Assembly (NCBI RefSeq): GCF_000715075.1
Contig: NC_134101.1
Coordinates: 29,765,322-29,829,321, forward strand
Length of the DNA stretch: 64,000 bases
Direction: 5' to 3'
From: Nicotiana tabacum
Lineage: Eukaryota; Streptophyta; Magnoliopsida; Solanales; Solanaceae
In this document: in pieces, positions 24,701 through 36,333 of the stretch
Position numbering within the stretch: position 1 is the first letter of the stretch
Layout: each line of letters begins with the position of its first letter
Made by a program: the position numbers and the translations under genes
Notes under the pieces: generated by a model
Seen by the model: only the letters and a program-made list of their open reading frames with translations
Told to the model about the DNA's origin: nothing
The model's database searches: none

Positions 24701-27700
24701 CTGCGCACATCCTACCCTTCCCAGACCTCACTTGTGGGATTACACTGGGTTGTTGTTGTTGTTGTTGGACGAAAATGAATTCACGAGAAAAATGTTTTCC
24801 AAAACATTTAAGCTAACCAAAACATGGGATTACACTGGGTTGTTGTTGTTGGACGAAAATGAATTCATGAGGAAAATGTTTTCCTTCGTACCAAACACAC
24901 CCTTAGTGTCTATCTCTTTGTTTTAAGTTCAAATGTATCTCTTTGTCAACTTTTTGGTGTAGGATGGAGAATACTTATGATTCTGGTAACATGAGAGAGT
25001 TTCTCAGCTCCTTGCAGAATCATAAAGGAGTTTGAGCTTTCTGTAATCCCTATACTATACATATACATCACTAACTTAGTGCTGATTTTATTAATAAAAT
25101 TTTTCTTTAATGGTCTAAAACCTGTACTATGCTCAGTTTGTAATTGGGTTGTACATACTAACCAGCACTTTCTTTATGCTGGTTTTCTGACATAATGCTA
25201 CTCTTTCTATTACTTATTAAAAAAAGGGCTTGAAGAAAGTAGAGTATAAAATCACTCTCAAACAGCAAATTGAACATTTGCTTCACAAAATAATTTACAA
25301 TTAAGCTTGAGCTAGCACTTTGAAAGTGTTCCTTGAACCGAGCTCTAGCTGCACGATGGGGTCATACAAGCTCAGTTCAAATGTTATATGAGCAAAGTTG
25401 CAACACCCAGCACTTTGCATGATTATAATCATTTAAACCCCTATGACTAATTATCATAGTGATTCAAATATGTTACAATGTTATTACTGGAGGTAGAATG
25501 TGTTGATCAGACCTCTTGCTTCTTGGCTAAAAATAAAAAGATGTAATATCATGTGTTAATAAACCAGTTTCTAATTTTAGTCTATCCTGCTTTGGCACCA
25601 GTAGAGTCGCAGGCATGAATGACTGTTTTTTCTAGAATAATCTTGCTTTATCTCTTAAATTTCTTTTTTCCTCTTCAATTTAAAGCTCGGCAAACAATGT
25701 TACGCCTTTTAATACCAGGAATTGTTTTCACTTGTCAACATCTATCTCCACTCAATTCTTTTTACTCGTAGCAAATACAACTCGAAATGCAGAAGCTAAC
25801 CACATACGGATGAAAAGCTAGTTTGAGTTGCATCTTGTTTGGACGAAGTAGGATCTTTGTTTAAAATGGGAATGAAACTGTTTGTTTGTTGGAATCTGAA
25901 AAATGGTGGTACAGAGGACAGCTTAGAGAAAAAACATCGACAGGATTTCTGGTTACTTTAACTATCTTGATTCTTTGGACATTAAGTTTCAATAAAGAAT
26001 TACATTGAATATGGACTCTGCTTAGCATTGAATAAGTTTCACTACTTTGTTATTAATTATTATGTTCTTATTCATCACAGGAATGAGCCAGAATGCATTG
26101 ATCGGATTGTACACGAGAAATTTCAAAATGTGCACCACACAGTTTCAGCAACTGAGAAGTATTTAGTGGGAGTCGAATCTCGTACTGGTGGAGTGGAATC
26201 AATGTTGAAAGTTGGATCAGGAGGTGTTTATTTTGTGGGAATATGGGGAATGGGTGGCGTGGGGAAGACAACGGTCGCAAGAAAAATCTTTGACAATATT
26301 TCTAATCAGTTTCAAGGGTCTTGTTTTCTTGCAAATGTTAGAGAAGAATCAAAGAAGCATGGGATAAAACACTTGCAGAAGACACTTCTTTCAAGAATCT
26401 TAAATGAAAAATCTTTGAAGGTAGCAAGTTTTTATGAAGGAGCTGACATGTTAAAAGGAAAGTTTTGTCTCAGGAAGGTTTTAATTGTTTTTGATGATGT
26501 GGATGACAACCACCAGTTGGAGTATTTAGTTGGAAAGCATGATTGGTTTGGTGATGGCAGTAGAATTGTTACAACAACCCGAAATGCAGATTTACTTCGT
26601 TGCCACGACGAGTTATATTCTGTCCCTGAATTGGCGAAATGCGAGGCTCTTGAACTTTTTAGTTGGCATGCCTTTCAGAAGAGGACTCCAGATAAAGAGT
26701 TTTTAAAACTCTCTAAGTCTGTAGTAGATTATGCTAAAGGTTTACCCTTAGCTCTTACGGTATTGGGTTCTTTTCTCTACAAACGAGGCATAACTGAGTG
26801 GGGAAGCGCATTGGATAGACTCAAAGATACTGGATATGAAGAAATTGTTAAGCAGCTCAGCTTAAGTGTAGATGGATTGTCCTATGAAGACAAGAATATA
26901 TTTCTTGATATTGCATGCTTCTTTAGAGGAAAAAGGAGAGATTTTGTGATAACAATACTAAATAGTTTTGGCTTCAAATCAGAGATTGGAATAGATGTCC
27001 TTACAAAGAAATCACTTCTTTATATTTCAGAAGGAATGGTTGAGATGCATGATTTGATTGAACAAATGGGTCAGCAATTGGCACGTGATGTTGATCAGGA
27101 CAAACCGTGGAACCATAGTAGAATATGGCATGAAAACGATATAGAAACTGTTTTTTCTGCAAATCGGGTATGTGTCTCCTCTAATCATTTTGAGGATGCT
27201 TGAGATTTGTCTTGTTTCTTTTGCATTTTTTGGGATTCATGAAAAGTGAAAACTAGACAATAGACATCGAGTTGTACAGCATTTTAGGACTAAAACATTT
27301 TTCTTAATAGTGTAAACTTCAAGTTATGGGCTGTTTTCTTAATTAAATCAATTGCAACATCTTGGTGACTAGTATACTCTGGTATCTCTGAATCACATTC
27401 CTTCTATTTTGCGGGCATGTGTCTCTCATGTGGTCATCAATGAGAATAGTTTTATTACGGATTCTACTTTCATATATTATCACATGTGCCTTTGGGAGAT
27501 TTGAATTGGTATAGCTACTCAATATACAATTACTAGAGTTTTTGTTTCAATTATGATACTTGTATTAGATCTTGTGCTCTTGATTCTTTTATTTTTTGAT
27601 ATGATAAAAAATGTCAAATTTTTATGACCTATTATCCACTAAAGTAATATTAGTAAGAGAAAATTACTCATAGGCCCAATTTTTCCTTATGATGTCTTAT

Positions 27701-29146
27701 TTAAATCATTAGGAGCTAGTAGTTCTATTTTCATAACTCCGCCCGTGTGAACAAAGTACAGCCGGTGGCGGTCCTAAGTTCGTAAAGGAGGATTATAGTA
27801 GGTTGACAGCCAGCGGCACAATAGTACTAAGTATGATGATTCTTGTGAATACTAATTTGAATAAAGCAAGATGAATATAAAGGTTTGATATAGTTCAATA
27901 CAAAGTAATTTGAGATCATGGCATAGTTGATTGATTCATTGAGTCGTCTATTTTTTCTTTTTTACAATTTAATGGTGTTCATTTTTTTGATTTTCTCTGA
28001 CTATAAGTGTTTCCTGCCAATAGAAGAAAAAAAGACAAAATTAATGTGCCTTTTTTTGTGTTATCACAATTCAGCTCTACAAACTTTTATTGACTTTTGT
28101 CATATGATTATCTCTCATATTGTTTCGTCTGCCTACATTCATGTTATTTGTCTTAATGGAAGTACATCTTAGGGAGCGCTTTCTTTACTACCTGTAAATA
28201 GTGATATAATTTACTTTTACTTCAAAGTAATTTGTTGCAGTGTCTTTTTTCAGTTATGCCGTTATTTGTCTGAGAGCTATTTGACTGATGACATTTGGCA
28301 CTCCCTCCGTTTCAATTTATGTGTCTTAGTTTCCTTTCTAGTATGTCCCCTTTTACTGGAAATCGTTGCTCCTTGATTGTTACTATTTGATGCTACTTTT
28401 TCTCCTGTTCCTTATCGTCTTTTGTCTCCCTCTTCTTTCTTTCTCCCCCCTCTTTCTTCTTCTTCTTCTTCTTCCATCTTTTCTTGAGCCGAGGGTCTAT
28501 CGGAAACATACTCTCTACCTCTCCAGGTAGGGGTAAGGTCTGCCCACACACTACCCTCCTCAGACCCCACCTGTGGGATTATAGTGGGTATGTTATTGTT
28601 GTTGATGTAGTTTCCTTTCTAGTCTGCTTTAAAAAATGCCATTCTTTATATTTGGTAAGTCTTTAATTCCAACATTCATTTGCATGTTTAAGACCATAAG
28701 ATTATAAGAGTATTTTTTGTATGTTACTCGCTTTTAGTTTAAGATCACAAGATTCAAAAATATTCTTTACATTCTTAAACTTCGTGTCCAGTCATTCTTG
28801 TAAATTAGATTGTTGCAAAGTCTTCTCCCTCTTAGAGAAGAATTATATGAGGAACTAATAGTTGAATGTACTTTATTTTAGATTATAGGGGAAGCTATCC
28901 TTTGATAAGTTTCAACATAATTTGCTTTTTGTGGTTTAGCAATTCGTAGACGCTATGCTATATGGAACGAACTTTCGAATGAATTTTCTTTTGAAACTTC
29001 CATGTATCCACTTAGGATTTTCTGCTGGTTTTCAAGTTGAAGAAGCAAGTAACTTATTAAAAAACGGGTTGTGAAGCAGCTAGTAGATTTTAGGTTTTTA
29101 AGGGAAAGAGACCCTCCCCAGACCCCACTAGTGGGATTATATTGGG

Positions 29147-29180
<34 letters not shown>

Positions 29181-31536
29181 AAGGGAAAGAGATTTTCTAA
29201 ATGTAAAACATAGAATCTTGAGTTTATTGGGCATTTTTAGTTGAGAAATAAATGTATAATATGATAATTTCTTTTTGATTAGGAAAATGTATATTTAACT
29301 GAACTACTGTAGCAACTGAATAATATGATAAGAGAAAGCTGTTCTTAATAAAGTCATGAAACTATTTGATTCAACTCTGAATGAAAGCCAGATGCAAATC
29401 CTTCAGTAGTTTTATTATTTCTGTAACACCATTATGCTTTGTCTAAGGAGAATAGAGTCTTTCTCTTTGATGTGAATTCTGGTTAACGTAGTTACATCTT
29501 CCATTTTCAGTGGACAGAGTCAGTAAAAGGCATAATGGTACCAATTGGCTCAGACCGACATATATGCAAGTGGAGCAAAGCTTTCAGAAATATGCCTTGT
29601 CTTAGGTTACTCATGGTCAAAGGGGAGGAGGTCCGACATTATGAACAAGTTTCTGACACTATTGAATATCTCCCCAGTAGCTTGAAATGGCTTGATTGGT
29701 CTTACTACAGTTTTGAATCTTTACCAACAAATTTTCAACCAAGAAACCTGGTTGGGCTCAACATGACTTTTAGTTCTCTTGTTGAAATTTGCAAGGAACC
29801 AAAGGTATTGGTGATCTCTTTCATAACGGTTCTTTAAGTATTTAGTTTTCTTTCAAAGAAAAAGAGTTGGTTAAAGCTGACTTTCTATTCTTCTACTTTT
29901 TTATAAGCAGGCATTTGTCAAGTTGACGATTCTCAATTTAAGTTTTTCAGAGAATTTACTCCGAACACCCAATTTTTCTGAGATTCCAAACCTGCAGAGG
30001 ATAATACTGAAAAGTTGTTTAAGCTTGAAAGATGTTCATCCATCCATTGGCAATCTCAAAAAGCTTGTTTCTCTGAACATGAAGAACTGTAAAAATCTCA
30101 AGTTTTTACCAAGCAGTATTCAAATGGAATCTCTTGAATGCCTCAACCTCTCTGGTTGTGAGAAATTAGATACTCTTCCAGAAATTCGGGGGAATATGGA
30201 ATTGCTATCAGAGCTTCTTTTGGGACGTACTGCAATTCGGGAACTACCCTCATCAATAGGACGGCTCTTTGGTATTAGTTTGCTTGATTTGCATTCATGT
30301 GAAAATCTTGTAAGACTCCCAGCCAGTGTTAGCGAGATGAGAAAACTGAAAGTTTTAATTCTTAAAGGCTGCTTAAAACTGGCAACTTTTCCAGAAAGCC
30401 TGGGTGATCTAGAAGAATTGGAGGAGCTCTATGCTGGAAACACTGCCGTTTGGCGACTACCAGATTCTATGGAAAACTTAAGCAAACTTAAAATCCTATC
30501 ATTAAAAGGTAGACGAGAGATGAAGTGTCAATCTGCTACAGGTTTGATATTCCCTTGTGCATTTCATGGTTTGAGGGCATTGAAAAGTTTGGATCTCAGT
30601 GGATGCAATTTATCTGGTGACGAGATTAATGGTCTTACGTGCTTGACTTCTCTATTGGAACTAAACCTTAGCAGAAACAAGTTTATTTCTCTACCTGATG
30701 GCATCAGTCAACTTTATCAACTTCGATATCTCAACATAACACACTGTCATGAACTTAAGAAACTTCCCAAACTTCCTCCAAGTATAAAGGAATTGTATGC
30801 AGAAGATTTTCTGGCCAAACAAATTATTCTAGCTATGTCGGTATACCGAGGGTTGTGTTTGGCCTCATTCACCAACTATAGTTTTGATCAACAACCATAC
30901 ACAGAGAAGAGCGATGATAACTCAGTGTTGGATGAGATTCTGAGCTTGTTTCTTTCAGACAGCATGGATGATAAGATGACTTATTGTATTATCTTTCCTG
31001 AACGTGCTATCCCCACATGGTTTAAACATCAGAGTACTGAGGAAAAGATCTTGCTTAAACTGCCTGAGGATTGGTATGATGATAGATTTGAGGGCTTTGC
31101 TATATGCTGTGTCACTTGCATGGGGGCAGGTGTCCACGATCCTGATTCAGGGCTATCAGGGAAGTACGACTATACTTTCATCAAAGCCAAATTGATATGC
31201 AATAATCATATGGAAGAGCTTGAAGTGCTGGAGAAAGAGTGTAAAGTCAGTACAACGTCTAGAACTTATAGCTGGTGTGTTTGCTTTGCCTACATACCAT
31301 TGTATTCTTTGCTGCAGACTTCTGGCACACAAGTTCTAAACTTTAACCAGTATGGCCTATTCGAGGCATCTATCCAAAGGCACATTACGAGACAATGGGG
31401 AGTTCATTTGATTTACAAGTCTGAAAGACAATTTTTCGAGAGCAGAACTGAGAAAGGGTTGCTTGCCCAGAAGTTGAGTCTAGTCAAGCCAATTCGAGTC
31501 AAAACGAGAATTGTTCGATTAGAATTACCTAAATAG
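21744..31536 (+). CDS. TIR-NB-ARC-LRR (TNL) disease-resistance protein, N-like
   Basis: An intracellular immune receptor: TIR domains of this class act as NAD-cleaving signalling enzymes when the receptor senses a pathogen effector. Exons: 21744-22240 (TIR), 26081-27167 (NB-ARC), 29511-29804 and 29911-31536 (LRR and C-terminus). All junctions are GT-AG and phases agree, giving about 1167 residues; tobacco N has 1144. The TIR begins [16 protein letters not shown] near residue 13. NB-ARC motifs: P-loop GMGGVGKTT (222-230), kinase-2 LIVFDDV (about 300-306), GSRIVTTTR (325-333), GLPLAL (386-391), LDIACFF, and MHD (488-490). About a dozen LRRs follow, then the post-LRR C-JID region ([10 protein letters not shown] near 988). 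The reading frame has no defect, so it is probably functional. Intron 1 (3.84 kb) contains an RTE LINE, intron 2 (2.34 kb) two short RTE/SINE tails. The recognised pathogen cannot be told from sequence. Confidence 0.95.
22470..24767 (+). mobile_element. RTE-clade LINE, 5'-truncated, in TNL intron 1
   Basis: A non-LTR retrotransposon in the same orientation as the host gene. It lacks the endonuclease, so it is 5'-truncated; the left edge is approximate. The right end shows the Solanaceae RTE/TS-SINE tail: a segment with ccgagggtatatcggaaac, a GTAGGGGTAAGG block, cttgtgggattacactggg and a (TTG)n tract ending at 24767. The tail plus about 35 flanking bases is repeated in tandem at 24826-24884. 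The reverse transcriptase inside is broken. Confidence 0.85.
22490..24370 (+). pseudogene. RTE reverse transcriptase, degraded
   Basis: This encodes the reverse transcriptase of the LINE. The linker before RT reads [20 protein letters not shown] near 22690. The RT core is in the open frame 23085-23525: [55 protein letters not shown]; a stop follows MGLH at 23523. The catalytic FADD region is near 23600 and appears altered ([10 protein letters not shown]). The C-terminal domain near 24030-24230 is recognisable ([29 protein letters not shown]) in other frames. Several stops and shifts make it inactive. The words used here ([23 protein letters not shown]) are typical of RTE rather than L1 elements. 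Confidence 0.85.
24885..26080 (+). other. 3' part of TNL intron 1
   Basis: About 1.2 kb of AT-rich intron after the LINE. The start (ttcgtaccaaacacaccc near 24885) resembles a MITE end, but its partner was not found. The intron ends with ttcttattcatcacag at 26080. Nothing coding is visible. Confidence 0.5.
28486..28604 (+). mobile_element. 3' fragment of a TS-type SINE or RTE in TNL intron 2
   Basis: About 120 bases with gagccgagggtctatcggaa, caggtaggggtaagg, gaccccacctgtgggatt and a (GTT)n-like end. This is the 3' region shared by tobacco TS SINEs and RTE LINEs. The 5' tRNA-like part was not found. A CTT-rich tract precedes it. Bases 28296-28345 nearby resemble a single Stowaway end (CTCCCTCCGTTTCAATTTAT). 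Confidence 0.8.
29112..29180 (+). mobile_element. 69-base RTE/SINE 3' tail insertion with target duplication
   Basis: A very short insertion: ccctccccagaccccactag, gtgggattatattggg and a (TTG)n run. It is flanked by the exact 12-base duplication aagggaaagaga (29100-29111 and 29181-29192). This shows target-primed insertion of an extremely 5'-truncated copy into TNL intron 2. Confidence 0.85.
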
Positions 31537-31786
31537 GCAGTTAAAGCGAAATCATTAAGAAAAGCAGTTGAAGCGTATACCAATTGCGATAGATGCGGAC
31601 CCCCTATCTAAGTGATAACCCTAGCGCACATGAGCTTGAGGCCAGACTGAATAGCTCCACAAGCTGGTGTCTTCAGGGGATTACCAAGAGTTCACGTTTA
31701 AGGTAACTCGATAAATGCTATTATTTCTAATGTAAAATTAGTCTTAGATTTTGAATGCTATTGGGTTAAATAAATATTAAAAAAAT

Positions 31787-32018
31787 TAGGGAAAATATTT
31801 ATACTAGAACTCCAGCATAATATACTGGAGTTCCAGTATAATATACCGGTCCAGCATAATATGCTGGAAGTTCATATACAGGTGCACCGATCTTCAGTAT
31901 ATTATGCTGGAACTTTTCGTGTTGCAGCAAAATAATGGTTATTTTTCAATGACTTTGCAAGCGCTGACTATTTTTGAATGACCAGTCCGAAAACTGGCTA
32001 GCCCATATTATTTTTACC
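31787..32018 (-). repeat. Hairpin-rich foldback repeat, family F, copy 1
   Basis: Contains several inverted words of the type TCCAG-CATAATATA-CTGGA and CCAGTATATTATGCTGGA in a row, followed by tttttcaatgactttgcaag and ctggctagccc. The reverse complement of this block matches 52264-52680 well. It lies in the 3' flank of the TNL gene, about 250 bases after the stop codon, possibly in the 3' UTR. No coding capacity. Confidence 0.75.
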
Positions 32019-32050
32019 AGGATATTTGCTTTTAGTTAATTGAATATTTA

Positions 32051-34888
32051 TCTATACTATATTAAAAGCATGAAGGCCTCTAGCGAAATGTCGTTCGCCT
32101 CTTTTACCCTTTTAAAATATAGTTCACATTAGACAAAATAGTCATTTAATTATTTTCCTAAAATTGAGTTGTTTAAAATCAACTAAAATTATGGCCATTA
32201 AATCTTTCTTTATTTGAAGAATGTAGGAACTCCTAATATAGAGGAACTTAAAATTATCCTTATAAAAATACTTTCCTTAGCAATAATTTTGCAAAGTAAA
32301 TTATGTTAAAAGTTGAACTTTTAAGTTAATGATTTAAAACATGTAATATCAACCATGTTAAAAGTAATATTAGATGTTAAACTCTTTGCATTATACGAGA
32401 CTTCTTAGATCAACTAATATTGTTTTTAGTGAATTTTTAAACGTGAGTATTTTTTAATGAAGAATTAATACAAATAGCCGCCTACCTAATCTCTTCAAGT
32501 AAAAATAGCCCGCGGATGTATAATTAATGTATAATATGTGTATAACTATATATAATAAATGTATAATTTATGTATCGGTTAGAAAAAGTAAACAATGAAT
32601 TTGGATGGCTATTTGTGTAACAATACCTTTTTTATTGTAAAGCCAAATAATATTTTAATCATTACTTGGATAAGTTTAAATTTCTCATCAACTATTTATT
32701 TGGATTTTTTATTAGATGTTTCTAATATCAAATTATTTGGTATAATATTGGTTCAAAATTAAAAAAAATGGCTTTTATTTCAAATTTCTAAACACCAAAA
32801 TTATTGATTTTTTTATTCATATTATTTGACAAATCTTTGAATATTTGCAATAAAAGTATGTCACACAAAATATTTAACTAAACATAGTTTTCAAAAAACA
32901 AGTTCAAACAAAATGCAGCTGTTTTGAATTCAGAATTAGATTACTTAAACAACAATAATTTTTATGAGATATTTCAAATAATATGATGTTCATGCTGAAA
33001 CTAAAAGGGAAGCATGATTACTTGTGAAGTTGAGCAGATGAAATTATAGAAGTGAAACTTAGTTTAAGTTGAATATAAGGAATGATGATTGAGGACTTCT
33101 ATCGGGTAGAGTTTCATAATTTATTGAATTACCTATATAGGATCAATGTTCATCAATTTGAGAAGCTTAAATTTTTATTTTATGAGTCAATCATAGTTTT
33201 TAATATAATATTTATGAAATTTTTTAAAAACATTATTCATCGAGATAGGGTACACGAGCAACGTGCGTACTTTAAATTTAGGAGTCTCTTCTACCAATAA
33301 AATAATAATTATTTCACAGGTTTATTATCGTGTCTTTGCTGTAATACTATGCAAGTTCTAAGTCTTCTCTATTCATGGTGTTTTGCTTCTGCAATATCTA
33401 TATTGACCAGGTTTGGCATTATATCTTACTACTTACTTCCTCTGTTAACTTTTAGTTGTCAAGTATTCTAAAGATAAATTTTCATTTTTACTTGTCACTT
33501 TTTGCATATCAAGAGAAAAATAATTTATTTTTCATGTTTTGCCCTTAACATTAATTACTCATTCCAAATTATTTTTCAAATCCATTAAGACTATGCACTA
33601 ATTAATATGAGTATTTCTTAAGGGGCGTGCAAAGTCAATAGTTGACTAGTAAAAGTGAACGAAGGGAGTATAAAACTTATGTGCGTATTTATTTTCAATA
33701 ATTGTATTGATATCAACATCATATACAGAGTTATTGTTCAAGGGGATCGTTATAAATTTAGAACTTCCAAGAAATGTCGGACATGTGCATTTAAATAATT
33801 GAAGGAATTAAAATTTAAAGTTCACACAAATTTCTTATTTCTCCATTTTAGTGGATTTTTTCATCAAAGTAATTGCAAAGACGAAAAAAAAGGAAGAAAC
33901 AAAAATTATAAAGAGTAAAAAGGAAAGGAAAGACTGATTAAAAGGGGGAAGTTTCATAAGGATATCAACTTTATAAAGCATTGCATCCTTTTAGGTTTAG
34001 GAGCTTTTTTTTGTTAATAAAATTTTGACAGATTAAATAAATATTTTAGGTAAAAAAGTATTTTGAACTACTTTTAGGTTTAGGATTCTTTAATCTCCAA
34101 TTTATGGGTTTTTTCACAGAAAAAAATTACAAATATAAAATAAAAATAAAAAGAAACAAAAATTGCAAAGAGGAAAAAAAAGAAAAAGAAAAAGAAATAA
34201 AAGATTGGGGGGATCATTAAAAATTCACATTAGGAAAGTTTCTAATATATTGTATTTTTTTCAGGTTTAAAGTCTTTTTTTGTTAATAAATTTGTATTCA
34301 TTGTTTGACTTCTTATAATTAGTTAATGAAATTTATCATATACTTGTATGGTTAAAATTGGAATAGGTAATTTTTAATTAATAAAACTAATTCATTATTT
34401 TCTTATATGGCGTCATAAGAAAAGCATTAAACATCCTTCTAAGGTTTTTAAAAATTTATTCCAATTTTCGAAATTGGCATTCTAAATGAGAAACATTCAA
34501 AAACACATATGTTCTTGTTTTTTAAAATCTTAATATCAATTTTTATAAGATGAATTTAATAAAAAATATGGGTCAAGTTACAATTCTGAAATGAAAGAGC
34601 TAGAATATTAGAACAAAGTAGTACGTTAACAAAGATTAAAACTACTCTTAGATTTTAAGGTACATATTTATTGTTATTTTATAAATTAGATGCAATTTAA
34701 CTAATTAGTGATTGAACGATCTTCCGGTTAGTGTTGTGCGACATCCCTTAATTAACCTTCAACTATATCTAATACAAATGTGACATTTATTTTACTTTTA
34801 GTATCAAGGGCTATTTATCATTAATTTGTTCTTCTTGTCTTTAATTTTTATTAATCGCGAATAACACGTGTGCAACGCACGATACTAG
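32051..34888 (+). mobile_element. Non-autonomous Helitron
   Basis: The 5' end starts TCTATACTATATTAAAAGCA and the 3' end is ACGCACGATACTAG, preceded by the short hairpin GTGC-AAC-GCAC about 10 bases before the terminal CTAG. The insertion lies between A (32050) and T (34889), as Helitrons require, with no target duplication. At 2.8 kb it has no Rep/helicase gene and is AT-rich throughout. It contains a Stowaway-like MITE at 33434-33670. The 72-residue frame at 33082-33300 has no recognisable features. It separates the TNL gene from the TNL remnant. Confidence 0.82.
33434..33670. mobile_element. Stowaway-like MITE inside the Helitron
   Basis: Left end TACTTCCTCTGTTAACTTTT and reversed right end TACTCCCTTCGTTCACTTTT, both beginning with the TA target. 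About 235 bases, no coding sequence. It must have inserted after, or been carried by, the Helitron. Confidence 0.78.
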
Positions 34889-35689
34889 TTTATCTTATAA
34901 AGCATAGAGAGTGATTATGTATCATGTCGTAAATAACTTAAGACTCCTATATAAGGAGTTCCACTTCTATATTGTTCATTTGCAAAAGCCAATTAGAAGT
35001 TCCATTTTTTCGTGGTATTGAGTCTTTACGATCTTAGTAGAGTAACTTCATGCGGCCTTACACCACCTTCTCCCAACCAATAGTTTTCTTCTTTCTTTCC
35101 TCTTTCTTCTCTCTCGCAAATGGAACCATTCCTCTATAACGATAGGAGCTCCTCTGTACCCTAAATGTTTTTGACCTTTTTATGCCAATTCAAGTTACGT
35201 TGATGATGTCAGGGAGATTTACAACGCCAGACCTCTTTTGGTGATTACGAATAGGTTCTCTTCTCTATCCAGTGCAAGAATCACTTTCTTTCATTGTGCA
35301 GTTCCTCTGAAGCCAAAGCAAGTTATGCTACCATTTATCGACCCTTTATGGTCATTCGTTGAATTCGGAGCATCTCTTGACTGCTAAGAATTTTTCGATT
35401 TCTTCTATTTTATTGACCCTGTCTGATTTTCTCTTTGCTAGGGATTTAGAATCATGTTTAGCAGATTGATTGTACAGTGCCACTTATATTGACACCAAGT
35501 ACTGGCATTCTACTTTTGCTGTCTGATTGGTGTTGTCTCGTTCTAGCTTGCATTACGTATAACCTATCTCAAGAAGAAATTGATAAACTCACTAATTCCA
35601 TTCAGAAATTATGGATTTTAAATAGTACAATGTTCTGCCTGAATTTGCTTATTTGTTTTGATGTTATATAATTATCATGTGAATTAGCA
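34889..35689 (+). other. Spacer between the Helitron and the TNL remnant
   Basis: About 800 bases with no convincing coding frame. It may be eroded TNL-derived or intronic sequence, since TNL C-terminal coding starts just after. A pyrimidine-rich stretch lies at 35080-35120. Confidence 0.4.
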
Positions 35690-36333
35690 TCAGCTGTGCC
35701 CCCAATGTTCCGGTCTGGTGGTAAGAGCGAATCAAGTGATGTATGGAATAAAGTACACAGTATAAGAGAATACACAGTTATACACACACTGAAACATGAC
35801 TTTCATGCTTTGTTACACCGAATTTTTCTTTCTGAAAGAGTGCCTTCTACAATTGTCTACCCTGAACGTGCAATTCCCAAGTGGTTCAATTACCGCAATA
35901 AAAAAAAAAAAGTCTTGGTTGATTTGCCCAAAGTTCAGTATAATGACAACTTCCTTGGGTGAGTTGTAAGCTGCAGCATTCACATGGAAGATGGTGTATA
36001 TGGTTAAGCGTATCGGGGAACTATGACTATATTTTCATCCAAACCAAATTGATATTTGCAAAGATAATTCACAAGAGCTCAAAGTCATAGAGAAAAGATG
36101 TAAAATGGGCACAGCTTCATGCACTTCCAGTTGCTGTGCTGTGCATTGCCTACATCCTGTATAATAATCTGTGGCAGGAGGCTTATGGGATGTTGGAAAT
36201 TACAAAACCGAACCAGCATTGGCTATTTGAGGAATCTATAGATTTGGGCATTGCAAATGAGTGGGGAGTCCATTTGGTATACGGCAAACGTGAAAGGAGT
36301 ATATATTTGGTACGGGGAAAACCTGTGATATAG
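35690..36333 (+). pseudogene. 3' remnant of a second TNL gene (C-JID region)
   Basis: The frame at 35696-35962 encodes LLHRIFLSERVPSTIVYPERAI and then PKWFNYRNKKKKVLVDLP, the same C-terminal domain as [10 protein letters not shown] of the TNL gene. After a stop near 35960 the similarity continues in other frames. At 36136-36333 the end NQHWLFEESIDLGIANEWGVHL matches [20 protein letters not shown] of the intact gene. TIR, NB-ARC and LRR exons are absent within this window. It is therefore a truncated, frameshifted relic of a tandem paralogue. Confidence 0.85.

Noticed and set aside
27741..27835. GC-richer stretch with cggtggcggtcctaagttcg, first suspected as an organellar rRNA insertion
   Set aside because: Only the short word cggtcctaag fits plastid 23S rRNA; the flanking bases do not. 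No support.
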